Origin: 73-13 sp035556075
GTDB taxonomy: Bacteria; Actinomycetota; Actinomycetes; Actinomycetales; Microbacteriaceae
Direction of reading: 5' to 3'
Assembly: GCA_035556075.1 (NCBI GenBank)
Contig: DATMFQ010000014.1
Location: 70,393-134,392 of the forward strand
Length of the DNA: 64,000 nt
Below are positions 1-8,371 of this stretch, piece after piece (the first letter of the stretch is position 1; every line of letters starts with the position of its first letter). The notes under the pieces are model-generated. The model had not been told where the DNA came from. It did no database searches and saw only the letters and a program-made list of their open reading frames with translations. The translations under genes were made by a program, and so were the position numbers.

Positions 1-3000
1 GAAGATCGGGCCGAGGTCGAGCCCCTCGGTCTTCCAGTGCTGAACCGCCTGGTCGACGTCGAGCAACTCCGTGTGCCCGATCGCCTCGTCGAGCGTGCGA
101 AAGCCGAGCTCGGCGAGTTGCTCCCGGACCTCCTGGGCGAGGTACTCGAAGAAGGTGACGACGAACTCGGGCTTGCCGGTGAATCGCGCCCGGAGCTCCG
201 GGTTCTGCGTCGCCACCCCGACGGGGCAGGTGTTGAGGTGGCAGACCCGCATCATGATGCACCCGGAGACGACGAGCGGTGCGGTCGCGAAGCCATACTC
301 CTCGGCGCCGAGCAGCGCGGCGACGATGACGTCACGGCCGGTCTTCATCTGGCCGTCGACCTGGACCACGACGCGGTCGCGCATGCCGTTGCGCATGAGC
401 GTCTGCTGCGCCTCCGCAAGCCCGATCTCCCACGGCGTGCCCGCGTGCTTGAGCGAGCCGAGGGGCGATGCCCCCGTGCCGCCATCGTGGCCGGAGACGA
501 GGATGACATCGGCTTTCGCTTTCGCGACGCCCGCCGCGACCGCCCCGATGCCGGACTGCGAGACGAGTTTGACGTGGATCCGCGCGGCCGGGTTGGCGCG
601 CTTCAGATCGAAGATGAGCTGCTTGAGGTCCTCGATGGAGTAGATGTCGTGGTGCGGCGGCGGCGAGACGAGCCCGACGCCGGGCGTACCACCGCGCGTC
701 CGGGCGATCCACGGGTACACCTTCGGGCCGGGCAGCTGCCCGCCCTCACCGGGCTTCGCGCCCTGCGCCATCTTGATCTGGATATCGGTCGCATGCGTGA
801 GGTACAGGCTCGTCACGCCGAAACGCCCGGAGGCGACCTGCTTGATCGCGCTGCGGCGCTCGGGGTCGAGGAGCCGGTCGAGGTCCTCGCCGCCCTCCCC
901 CGTGTTCGAGCGGCCGCCGATCCGGTTCATCGCGATCGCGAGCGTCTCGTGTGCCTCTTGCGAGATGGAGCCGTAGCTCATCGCGCCGGTGTTGAAGCGG
1001 GCGAGGATCGCCTCGATCGGCTCGACCTCGTCGAGTGGGACGGGCGGCCGCTCGCCGTGCTTGATCCGGAACATGCCGCGCAGGGTCATGAGCCGCCCGG
1101 CCTGCTCATCGACCAGTCGCGTGTAGTCGCGGAAGACGTCGAAGCGGCGCTCACGGGTCGCGTGCTGCAGCCGGAACACGGTGTCCGGGCTGAACAGGTG
1201 CGGCGGACCCTCCCGGCGCCACTGGTACTCGCCGCCGCCGACGAGTCGCTCGTGGACGAGGGCAGCGGGTTCTTTCGGGTACGCGCGCTCGTGCCGCGCC
1301 GCATTCTCCCTGGCGATGACGTCGATGCCGACACCGCCGAGCGGCGAGCGCGTCCCGGTGAAATACGCATCGACGAATTCCTGACTTAGCCCGATCGCCT
1401 CGAAGCACTGGGCGCCGGCGTAGGAGCCGACGACGGAGATGCCCATCTTCGACATGACCTTGAGCACGCCCTTGCCGAGGGACTTGATCAGGTTCGCGAC
1501 GGCCTGCTCGGGCGTCACGCCCTCGATCATGCCGCGCCGGACGAGGTCCTCGGCGGTCTCCATCGCGAGGTACGGGTTGACGGCGGAGGCGCCGTAGCCG
1601 ACAAGGAGCGCGACATGGTGCACCTCGCGCACGTCGCCGGCCTCGACGATGATCCCGACCCGCATTCGGGTCCCGCGCCGAATGAGATGGTGATGCACCG
1701 CGGAGAGCATGAGCAGCGACGGGATCGGCGCGTAGTCCTTGTCGGAGTCCCGGTCCGAGAGGATGAGGAATTCGGCGCCCCGGTCGATCGCGGCGTCGGC
1801 TTCCGCACACATCTCCTCGAGTCGCCGCACGAGCTCCTGCTCGTGGTCGAGGACGTCGTACAGCCCGCGGATGGTGACCGCACGATATCCGCCCTTCCGG
1901 CCGTCGATGTGCTGCAGCTTCGCGAGCTCGTCATTGTCGATGACCGGGAAAGCAAGGGAGACCTGTCGCGCGTGCACGGGGGTCGCGTCGAGGAGGTTGC
2001 GCTGCGGGCCGAGGCTCAGCCGCATCGACGTGACGACCTCCTCCCGGATCGAGTCGAGCGGCGGGTTCGTCACCTGCGCGAACTGCTGGGTGAAGTAGTC
2101 GAAGAGGGTCCGCGGGCGCTCCGCGAGCACGGCGACGGGCGTGTCTGAGCCCATGGCCCCGATCGGCTCCGCCCCGGTGCGCGCCATCGGCGTGATGAGG
2201 ACCCGCACCTCCTCCTCCGTGTAGCCGAAGGTCTTCTGTCGCCGATTCACGGACATCGGGGTGTGGACGATGTGCTCCCGCTCCGGCAGGTCGGCGAGGG
2301 CGATCCGCTCCTGCTCGAGCCACTGGGCGTATGGCCGCGCCTGGGCGAGCTCGGACTTGATCTCCTCGTCTTCGATGATCCGGCCCGCCGCGGTGTCGAC
2401 GAGAAACATGCGACCGGGCTGCAGCCGGCCCTTGCGCACGATGCGCGCCTCGTCGATCGTGTGGACACCGATCTCACTGGCGAGCACGACGAGTCCCTCG
2501 TCGGTGACGAGGTAGCGGCTCGGTCGGAGACCGTTGCGGTCGAGTGTGCCGCCGACGAGCTCGCCGTCGGTGAAGACGAGTGCGGCTGGCCCGTCCCATG
2601 GCTCCATGAGCGTGCCGTGGAATTCATAGAATGCGCGGAGATCCGCGTCCAGATCGGTCCGGTTCTCGTACGCCTCCGGCACCATCATGAGCATCGCGTG
2701 GGGCAGTGATCGGCCGGCGAGGTTGAGCAGCTCGAGGACCTCGTCGAAACTCGCCGAGTCGGAGGCGCCGAGCGTGTTGACCGGCAGCAGCGGCCGGAGG
2801 TCGCCGATGAGCGCTGACTCGAGCTGTGACTGCCGCGCGCGCATCCAGTTCCGGTTGCCCTGGACGGTGTTGATCTCGCCATTGTGCGCGATCATGCGGA
2901 ACGGCTGCGCGAGCGGCCAGGACGGGAACGTGTTCGTCGAATAGCGGGAGTGGACGAGCGCGAGCTTCGACGTGAAGCGCTCGTCGCTCAGGTCCGGGTA

Positions 3001-3651
3001 GAACGGCTCGAGCTGGAGGGTCGTCACCATGCCCTTGTAGACGAGGGTGCGGCACGACAGGGAGGCGAAGTACACCGCGAGCTCGTGCTCGGCGCGACGC
3101 CGCAACCGATACGCCTGCCGCTCGAGCTCGAGGCCGCCGACCGTCCCGCCCCGCTCGGAGCGCCGCGTCGAGGCGACGACCAGCTGTGCGATATGCGGCA
3201 TCGCGTCGCGGGCGAGTCGACCGAGCACGGCTGGGCGCGTGGGCACGTCCCGCCAGCCGAGCACCTGGAGCTGCTCCTGCCCGGCGAGCCGCGTGATCTC
3301 GGCGACGACCGCGGCCCGCTCCGCGTCGTCGACCGGGAGGAAAGCCATCCCGACGGCGTAGCGTCCGACCGGCGGCAGCTCGAAGTCCGTCACGGCGCGG
3401 AGGAACTCGTCCGGGATCTGGGTGTTGATCCCGGCCCCGTCGCCGGTGCCCTCGTCGGAACCGATCGCACCGCGGTGCTCGAGGTTGCGGAGCGCGCCGA
3501 GCGCGGTCGCCACGATGTCGTGGCCCGGTGTGCTGCGCAGGGTCGCGACCATCGCGAGCCCGCAGGCGTCGCGGTCGAGCGCAGGGTCGTAGAGGCCAGC
3601 GGCCGCGGGGGCCGAGGCGAATCGCTGGAAGGGACTGATGTGCTGGGCCAC
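1..3651 (-). CDS. gltB: Glutamate synthase large subunit, C-terminus cut by window edge
   Basis: Makes glutamate from glutamine and 2-oxoglutarate; the large subunit carries the glutaminase and synthase sites. The frame runs open off the left edge, giving about 1217 codons of a protein usually near 1500. The GTG start follows AGGAGG by 5 bases. A short propeptide precedes the expected N-terminal nucleophile Cys30 (DRDACG), followed by the class II amidotransferase region (IGSDEGTGDGAG). The FMN/synthase domain includes SPPPHHDIYSIEDL, and the 3Fe-4S cysteines are at about residues 1131, 1137 and 1142. The missing part would be the C-terminal beta-helix (GXGXG) domain. lgt lies 141 bases upstream on the same strand; gltD would be expected beyond the window. 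Identification is certain. Confidence 0.97.
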   Translation of the reverse strand, partial: MAQHISPFQRFASAPAAAGLYDPALDRDACGLAMVATLRSTPGHDIVATALGALRNLEHRGAIGSDEGTGDGAGINTQIPDEFLRAVTDFELPPVGRYAVGMAFLPVDDAERAAVVAEITRLAGQEQLQVLGWRDVPTRPAVLGRLARDAMPHIAQLVVASTRRSERGGTVGGLELERQAYRLRRRAEHELAVYFASLSCRTLVYKGMVTTLQLEPFYPDLSDERFTSKLALVHSRYSTNTFPSWPLAQPFRMIAHNGEINTVQGNRNWMRARQSQLESALIGDLRPLLPVNTLGASDSASFDEVLELLNLAGRSLPHAMLMMVPEAYENRTDLDADLRAFYEFHGTLMEPWDGPAALVFTDGELVGGTLDRNGLRPSRYLVTDEGLVVLASEIGVHTIDEARIVRKGRLQPGRMFLVDTAAGRIIEDEEIKSELAQARPYAQWLEQERIALADLPEREHIVHTPMSVNRRQKTFGYTEEEVRVLITPMARTGAEPIGAMGSDTPVAVLAERPRTLFDYFTQQFAQVTNPPLDSIREEVVTSMRLSLGPQRNLLDATPVHARQVSLAFPVIDNDELAKLQHIDGRKGGYRAVTIRGLYDVLDHEQELVRRLEEMCAEADAAIDRGAEFLILSDRDSDKDYAPIPSLLMLSAVHHHLIRRGTRMRVGIIVEAGDVREVHHVALLVGYGASAVNPYLAMETAEDLVRRGMIEGVTPEQAVANLIKSLGKGVLKVMSKMGISVVGSYAGAQCFEAIGLSQEFVDAYFTGTRSPLGGVGIDVIARENAARHERAYPKEPAALVHERLVGGGEYQWRREGPPHLFSPDTVFRLQHATRERRFDVFRDYTRLVDEQAGRLMTLRGMFRIKHGERPPVPLDEVEPIEAILARFNTGAMSYGSISQEAHETLAIAMNRIGGRSNTGEGGEDLDRLLDPERRSAIKQVASGRFGVTSLYLTHATDIQIKMAQGAKPGEGGQLPGPKVYPWIARTRGGTPGVGLVSPPPHHDIYSIEDLKQLIFDLKRANPAARIHVKLVSQSGIGAVAAGVAKAKADVILVSGHDGGTGASPLGSLKHAGTPWEIGLAEAQQTLMRNGMRDRVVVQVDGQMKTGRDVIVAALLGAEEYGFATAPLVVSGCIMMRVCHLNTCPVGVATQNPELRARFTGKPEFVVTFFEYLAQEVREQLAELGFRTLDEAIGHTELLDVDQAVQHWKTEGLDLGPIF

Positions 3652-3680
3652 AAGGGCCTCCTGAGTATCGACAGTTTCGA

Positions 3681-3699
3681 CGACGATGGGGCATCGTCG
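3681..3699. promoter_or_regulatory. Perfect 8+8 palindrome upstream of gltB
   Basis: CGACGATG and CATCGTCG flank GGG, 30 bases before the gltB start. No T-run follows in the minus direction, so an operator is at least as likely as a terminator of lgt. Its function is not known. The rest of the 141-base lgt-gltB gap shows nothing else clear. Confidence 0.4.
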
Positions 3700-3792
3700 A
3701 CCCGTGGACATCGTTCGCGGGCTGAGAGCCGCGTGTGCGGCGCGCCCCCAAGAATCAGGGCGCGAGGGCCGGTGCGTTCCGCTTGTGGCGGG

Positions 3793-4779
3793 TCACTGAA
3801 CCTTGGAGCCGACCGGGGCCGGCTCGTCGGAATCCGAGTAGATCTCGTCGGATTCTACCGCCGCATCAGGAGGCAGCCAGGTGCGTCCGGGCCGGTAGGG
3901 GCTCGGCTCGAGTCCGGGGTGGCGCCGAGACTGCACGATGAGGATGATGAGCCCGAGAACGATCGCGGCGATCGCACCCCAGTCGTTCGACCGGATCCCG
4001 AGGATGAGCTCGCTCGGGTCGAGACGGAAGATCTCAAGGATCGCGCGGCCGATGCCATACCAGATGAGGTACAGCGCGAAGGACTTGCCCCACTGCAGCG
4101 TGAGCCGTCGACCGAGCCACAGGATGAGGAGCGCTCCCGCCACATTCCACAGCATCTCGTAGAGGAACATGGGGTGGAAGGTGAGCCCCTCCGGGAGGCC
4201 GACCGGGTACGCCGGGTTGGACGCCTCGATCTCGAGCCCCCAGGGCAGGTTCGTCGGCGGGCCGAAGAGCTCGTGGTTGAACCAGTTGCCGAGCCGCCCG
4301 ACCGCCTGTGCCAGGAGCAGCCCGGGCGCAAGTGCATCGAGGAAGGTGAGGAACCTGATCCCGGTGATCCGACAGCCGATCCAGGCGCCGAGCGCGCCAA
4401 GCAGGAGCGCGCCGAAGATCGCGCCGCCACCGTCCCAGATCCGAATGAACTCCCACGGGTCCGCCGGGTCGATCGGGAAGAAGTCATTCGGGTGCGTGAT
4501 CACGTGCCAGAGGCGCGCGCCGACGATGCCGAGCGGCACCGCCCAGATGAGGATGTCGATGATCGCCCACGGCTCAGTGCCCTGGCGGCGCAGCCGCGCC
4601 TCGGCGATCCACGTCGCGATGACGATGCCGACAATGATGAAGAGCGCGTACGCGCGGATCTCCAGCTGGGAACCCGCCGCCACCCACGGCAGCCACTGGA
4701 ACCAGTCGCCGATGGGGATGCTGATCGGCACCTGCCACTCCACAGGAGGGCTCGGAATCGACAGCGGTGAAAAACTCAC
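3793..4779 (-). CDS. lgt: Prolipoprotein diacylglyceryl transferase
   Basis: Integral membrane enzyme that transfers diacylglyceryl from phosphatidylglycerol to the lipobox cysteine of prelipoproteins. The 328-residue protein has about seven hydrophobic segments. The Lgt signature GRLGNWFNHE is at 161-170, with Trp where Phe is usual, and HPMFLYEMLWN follows. The acidic C-terminal tail (SDEIYSDSDEPAP) is typical of actinobacterial Lgt. The GTG start lies 6 bases after a TAGGAT -10 box, which suggests a leaderless transcript with its own promoter. In related actinobacteria lgt follows trpA directly; here an accessory block separates them. The binding lipoprotein of that block would be an Lgt substrate. 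Confidence 0.96.
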   Translation of the reverse strand: MSFSPLSIPSPPVEWQVPISIPIGDWFQWLPWVAAGSQLEIRAYALFIIVGIVIATWIAEARLRRQGTEPWAIIDILIWAVPLGIVGARLWHVITHPNDFFPIDPADPWEFIRIWDGGGAIFGALLLGALGAWIGCRITGIRFLTFLDALAPGLLLAQAVGRLGNWFNHELFGPPTNLPWGLEIEASNPAYPVGLPEGLTFHPMFLYEMLWNVAGALLILWLGRRLTLQWGKSFALYLIWYGIGRAILEIFRLDPSELILGIRSNDWGAIAAIVLGLIILIVQSRRHPGLEPSPYRPGRTWLPPDAAVESDEIYSDSDEPAPVGSKVQ

Positions 4780-4785
4780 GTAGCG

Positions 4786-4791
4786 ATCCTA
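4786..4791 (-). promoter_or_regulatory. Leaderless -10 box for lgt
   Basis: TAGGAT on the minus strand, 6 bases before the lgt GTG, fits the actinobacterial TANNNT -10 consensus placed so that transcription would begin at the start codon. No good -35 box is visible. Confidence 0.5.
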
Positions 4792-4815
4792 GACCGCCTC
4801 GACCCTGGACGCGGT

Positions 4816-5694
4816 TCAGGCACGGCGAGGCGCTCGACGCTCCCGGCGCATGACGAACATGGAGGCGAGCGCCCGCGCGCGCGGATCGACGATGCTGCGC
4901 AGTCCAGCACTGATCGCATTGAGTGTCACGACCGCGAGCACGATCGCCAGACCGGGCGCGACCACAAAGGTCGGTGCAATGCTGAGGTACGGACGCGCCT
5001 CCGCAATCATGTTGCCCCAGGTCGGGGTGGGCGGCTGGACGCCCATGCCGAGGAAGCTCAATGTGCCGTCGAGCAGCAGCGCTGCCGCGAAGATCAGCAG
5101 CGACTGCACGAGGATCGTCGGCAACGCATTCGGCAGAATGTGCGTCAGCAGGATGCGAGGACCGGACACCCCCGCGGAACGCGCCGCGAGCACATAGCCG
5201 CGTCCCGCGAGGTGGAGCGCGCGGCTGCGGCTGATCCGCGCCATATATGGGGTGAAGACCACGCTGAGCGCGACGATCTCGCTGAGCGCCCCCGTGCCGA
5301 TGGCGGCCACGAGCGCGATCGACAAGACGATCCCCGGGAACGCCATGAGTGCGTCCATCGCGCGCATGAGGACGGAGGCACTCTTCGCATAGAACCCGCT
5401 GACCAGGCCGATGACCGAGCCAAGCACGGTGGCGAGGGCCGCGATGACGAGCGCGATCAGCAGCGAGGTGCGCCCAGCCTCGACGACTCTCGCGAGCACA
5501 TCCCGCCCGTACCCGTCCGTCCCGAGGAGATGCGTGCCCGAAGGCCCCTGGAGCCGCTCGCCGGGGGATTGCACATAGGCGCTTGGCAGCAACGAGGGTC
5601 CGATCACGACCACGAGCAGCAGGAGCAGCAGGACCGCGAGCCACACGACGAACTCGCGGTCACGGCGCCACAGTCGGCGAAGCCAGGCCAGCAT
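4816..5694 (-). CDS. ABC transporter permease, DppC/OppC type
   Basis: Second permease of a peptide/nickel-type importer. The 292-residue protein has about six hydrophobic segments, an N-terminal OppC-like region (VWLAVLLLLLLVVVIGPSL) and the periplasmic PSGTHLLGTDGYGRDVLARV stretch typical of DppC. The cytoplasmic EAA-like loop (YMARISRSRALHLAGRGYVL) docks on the ATPase. It overlaps the upstream permease by one base (TGATG), so translation is probably coupled. It is the last gene of the accessory operon. The family is certain; the substrate cannot be told from sequence. Confidence 0.92.
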   Translation of the reverse strand: MLAWLRRLWRRDREFVVWLAVLLLLLLVVVIGPSLLPSAYVQSPGERLQGPSGTHLLGTDGYGRDVLARVVEAGRTSLLIALVIAALATVLGSVIGLVSGFYAKSASVLMRAMDALMAFPGIVLSIALVAAIGTGALSEIVALSVVFTPYMARISRSRALHLAGRGYVLAARSAGVSGPRILLTHILPNALPTILVQSLLIFAAALLLDGTLSFLGMGVQPPTPTWGNMIAEARPYLSIAPTFVVAPGLAIVLAVVTLNAISAGLRSIVDPRARALASMFVMRRERRAPRRA

Positions 5695-6638
5695 CAGGAG
5701 ACCCTCACCCTCGGGTCGAGCAGGAGATAGATGAGATCCACGATGAAGTTGAGGACGACGAAGATGATCGCAATGACGATCGTCGCGCCCTGAATGATCG
5801 CGTAATCCCGGGTCGACACCGCCTGGAAGAGCAGCGAGCCGAGCCCGGGGATCACGAAGATGGTCTCCAGCACGACGATGCCGCCCAGCAGCGTCCCCAG
5901 GTTGTTCCCGACGACGGTGACCGCGGGCAGCAAGGCGTTCGGCAGCGCGTGCCGGTAGAACACTCGGCGCTCGCGGGCCCCCTTCGCGCGGGCGGTGCGG
6001 AGGTACGGCTGCAGCATCTCACCGATGAGGTTGTCCCGGAGCATGAGTGCGAAGGTGGAGATCTGGCCGACCATCAGGACCACGATCGGCAAGATGAGGT
6101 GCGGAATCCCGGCTGCCGGGTCCACAAAGGGGTTGACCCAGCCGCTGACCGGGACGGCGCCGAACGTGACGGCGAACACCGTGACGAGGAGCAGCGCGAG
6201 CCAGAACTCAGGCACGGCGATACCGACCGCGGTGAAGCGGTTCACCGTGCGCCAGAGCCAGTTTCTCGGGTACAGCGCCACGCCGATGCTGAGCGGAACG
6301 GTGATGGCGATGCTGAGCACCGTCGCCGCGAGCGCGAGGGTCACCGTCGGCAGCAGGTGGCTGAGGATGATCGGGGCGACTGGGGTGTGGAATGATGTCG
6401 AGGTGCCGAAGTCGCCGACGAGGAGTTGACCGAACCACGTCACGTACTGCTGCCAGAGCGGCACATTGAGGCCCATCGCCTCACGGATCGCCTCGACCTG
6501 CTCCGGCGTCGCCTGATCGCCGGCGACGGCGAGCGCCGCATCACCCGGGATCACCCGCACGATGAAGAAGATGGCGGTGCCGACGAGCACCAGCACGATG
6601 GCGAGGTCGCGTAGTCGCCGCAGGATCAGCCCGAGCAA
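5694..6638 (-). CDS. ABC transporter permease, DppB/OppB type
   Basis: First permease of the importer, 314 residues. It starts with an N-terminal membrane anchor (RDLAIVLVLVGTAIFFIVRV) followed by the DppB motif PGDAALAVAG and has about six membrane segments. The EAA loop is YLRTARAKGARERRVFYRHA. Translation starts at TTG with only a weak Shine-Dalgarno. A strong hairpin (6656-6689) lies in the 68-base gap between the binding-protein gene and this one and may lower permease expression relative to the binding protein. It partners with the downstream DppC-like permease and the fused ATPase. Confidence 0.92.
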   Translation of the reverse strand: MLGLILRRLRDLAIVLVLVGTAIFFIVRVIPGDAALAVAGDQATPEQVEAIREAMGLNVPLWQQYVTWFGQLLVGDFGTSTSFHTPVAPIILSHLLPTVTLALAATVLSIAITVPLSIGVALYPRNWLWRTVNRFTAVGIAVPEFWLALLLVTVFAVTFGAVPVSGWVNPFVDPAAGIPHLILPIVVLMVGQISTFALMLRDNLIGEMLQPYLRTARAKGARERRVFYRHALPNALLPAVTVVGNNLGTLLGGIVVLETIFVIPGLGSLLFQAVSTRDYAIIQGATIVIAIIFVVLNFIVDLIYLLLDPRVRVS

Positions 6639-6655
6639 CGTGTCTCACTTTCCCA

Positions 6656-6689
6656 GGGTGGCACGGGCCCTTGCGGGCCCGTGCCACCC
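6656..6689 (-). promoter_or_regulatory. Strong intergenic hairpin with GNRA loop inside ABC operon
   Basis: Two perfect 15-base arms (GGGTGGCACGGGCCC and its complement) enclose four bases that read GCAA in the minus-strand RNA, a GNRA tetraloop. No U-run follows. It sits just after the binding-protein stop codon. Such hairpins commonly protect the upstream mRNA or reduce read-through, giving more binding protein than permease. Confidence 0.7.
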
Positions 6690-6706
6690 GTGTCGGAATC
6701 GGCGGC

Positions 6707-8323
6707 TTAGGAGGCGTCGAGCCACGTGTTGTAAAGAGCGAGCATGAAGTTGCCGTCGAAACCCTTCACGCTCTTGTCAAGTGCGACGTACTGCTTGCTC
6801 CCGTAGAGCACGATCGACGGGATGTCGTCCCAGACGAGCTGCTGAATGCGATCAACCACCTGCTTGGCCGCCGAGGCGTCCTCCGCGGCGGCGTACTCCG
6901 CAAAGAGCTCATCGAGCTCATCGTTCTGGTACCCACCGATGTACTTCTGCTGCAGCCAGTTGATGAGCGGCGGCGCCACGACCGTGCCTGAGATGAAGGT
7001 CAGGCTGAGGTCCCAGCTCCCCGGCTCGTCAGTGGCCTTCGCCCGCACCGTCGTGAGGTCATACGACTCGATCTCCACGGTGAGACCGATGTCCGTCAGC
7101 TCCTGCTGCAGGACGTTGCCCCACGCCACCATCTGCGGGAAGTTGCTCGGCACGAGCATGCGGATGGTGTCGACCCCGGCGGTCGCGAACTGCTCCTTGG
7201 CCCGCTCCGGATCATAGCTCTCGTAGACATCGGTGCCCGCCTCGCTAAACAGCGGGGCGTTCTCCGGGGCTTGGAATGCGCCAGTCATCGTCAGCAGATC
7301 AGGAGCCGTGCCCGAGACGGCGGCCATGTCCTCCTTGTTGATGACGAGGTTGAGTGCACGTCGTGCTTCGACGTCGGCAAACGCCGAGTCGGGATGATGG
7401 TTGAGGATCACCGTGTTGACGACGCCCCCGGCGATGGGGGTCAGTGTGATGTTCGGGTTCGCTTGGAGCACGCTGTATTGGTCGTTGCTTGGCGCCGACA
7501 TCTGCCACTGTCCGGTCGTCAGGCCGTTGACGACCGTGCTGTCCTCGGCGACGAAGCGGAACTCGATGCCGTCGAGGTAGGCATGCTTCATGCCGGCCTG
7601 GCCGCCCCAGTCGCCCTCGGCCCGAGCGCTGTACTCGTCGAATCGTTCGAGTGTCACGGATTGCCCGGTCTGGTACTGCCCAAGCTGGTAGGGACCGGTG
7701 CCGATCGTTTGCGCGCCGGTCAGCGGGTTGGCGCCCGCAGCCGTCGCGATCTCCTCCGGGAGGATCAGCGCTGCCGAGGCCGCGAGCTCACCAAGCAACG
7801 AGTGCCGCGGCTGCGCGAGCGTGATGACGACGGTCAACGGGTCCGGCGCTTCGACCGACACGACGTCGGCGGCGACCCCGGCACCCGACGGGCTCACGGT
7901 GAAGAACCGCTCGAGACTCGCAGCGACATCGCCGGAGTCGAGCTCGGAGCCGTCATGGAACGTGACACCGCCGCGAAGGCCGAGGGTATAGACGGTCCGG
8001 TCGTCGCTCATCTCGACGCTGTCGACGAGCATTGGCTGCGGCTGGAATGCCTTGTCGAGGGCGAAAAGGGACTCGAATACGTTCGATCCCATGGTCTGCG
8101 TGACCTGGAGGGTGCTGACCGCCATGTCGAGCGTCCCCGGGTCGTTCGGAAGGGTCTGGACGAGGACCCCGCCGGACACCGGGCCATCGTCAGAGGTGGT
8201 CGCGGTCGCCGTGGGCTGCGGTGAGCCACCGCCCGCGCAGCCGGCGAGCAGCATGCCGGCGGCGAGGATCGCGCCGAGGCGCCAGCTGCGCCCTTGCCAC
8301 GTGGATTGCACTTGTCGGATCAT
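6707..8323 (-). CDS. ABC transporter substrate-binding lipoprotein, family 5 (DppA/OppA)
   Basis: Extracellular solute-binding protein of the peptide/nickel class, 538 residues. A basic N-terminus and hydrophobic stretch end in the lipobox LLAGC with Cys29 as lipidation site. A Thr/Ser-rich linker and the SBP_bac_5 fold follow (GGVLVQTLPNDPGTLDMAVS near 50-70, later YTLGLRGGVTFHDGSEL). AGGAG lies 5 bases before the ATG. The family binds peptides, opines, nickel chelates and other small amino compounds, so the ligand stays open. The operon context with a hydrolase and an aminotransferase points to an amino-group-containing nutrient (inference). Confidence 0.93.
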   Translation of the reverse strand: MIRQVQSTWQGRSWRLGAILAAGMLLAGCAGGGSPQPTATATTSDDGPVSGGVLVQTLPNDPGTLDMAVSTLQVTQTMGSNVFESLFALDKAFQPQPMLVDSVEMSDDRTVYTLGLRGGVTFHDGSELDSGDVAASLERFFTVSPSGAGVAADVVSVEAPDPLTVVITLAQPRHSLLGELAASAALILPEEIATAAGANPLTGAQTIGTGPYQLGQYQTGQSVTLERFDEYSARAEGDWGGQAGMKHAYLDGIEFRFVAEDSTVVNGLTTGQWQMSAPSNDQYSVLQANPNITLTPIAGGVVNTVILNHHPDSAFADVEARRALNLVINKEDMAAVSGTAPDLLTMTGAFQAPENAPLFSEAGTDVYESYDPERAKEQFATAGVDTIRMLVPSNFPQMVAWGNVLQQELTDIGLTVEIESYDLTTVRAKATDEPGSWDLSLTFISGTVVAPPLINWLQQKYIGGYQNDELDELFAEYAAAEDASAAKQVVDRIQQLVWDDIPSIVLYGSKQYVALDKSVKGFDGNFMLALYNTWLDAS

Positions 8324-8371
8324 CAGAACTCCTACTCGGTGTGGATCGTTGGAATGGTGCTGGTTGGGCGC

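Noticed and set aside
37..1389. A 450-codon plus-strand open frame at the left edge
   Set aside because: Antisense to gltB, whose iron-sulphur and FMN motifs read through on the minus strand.
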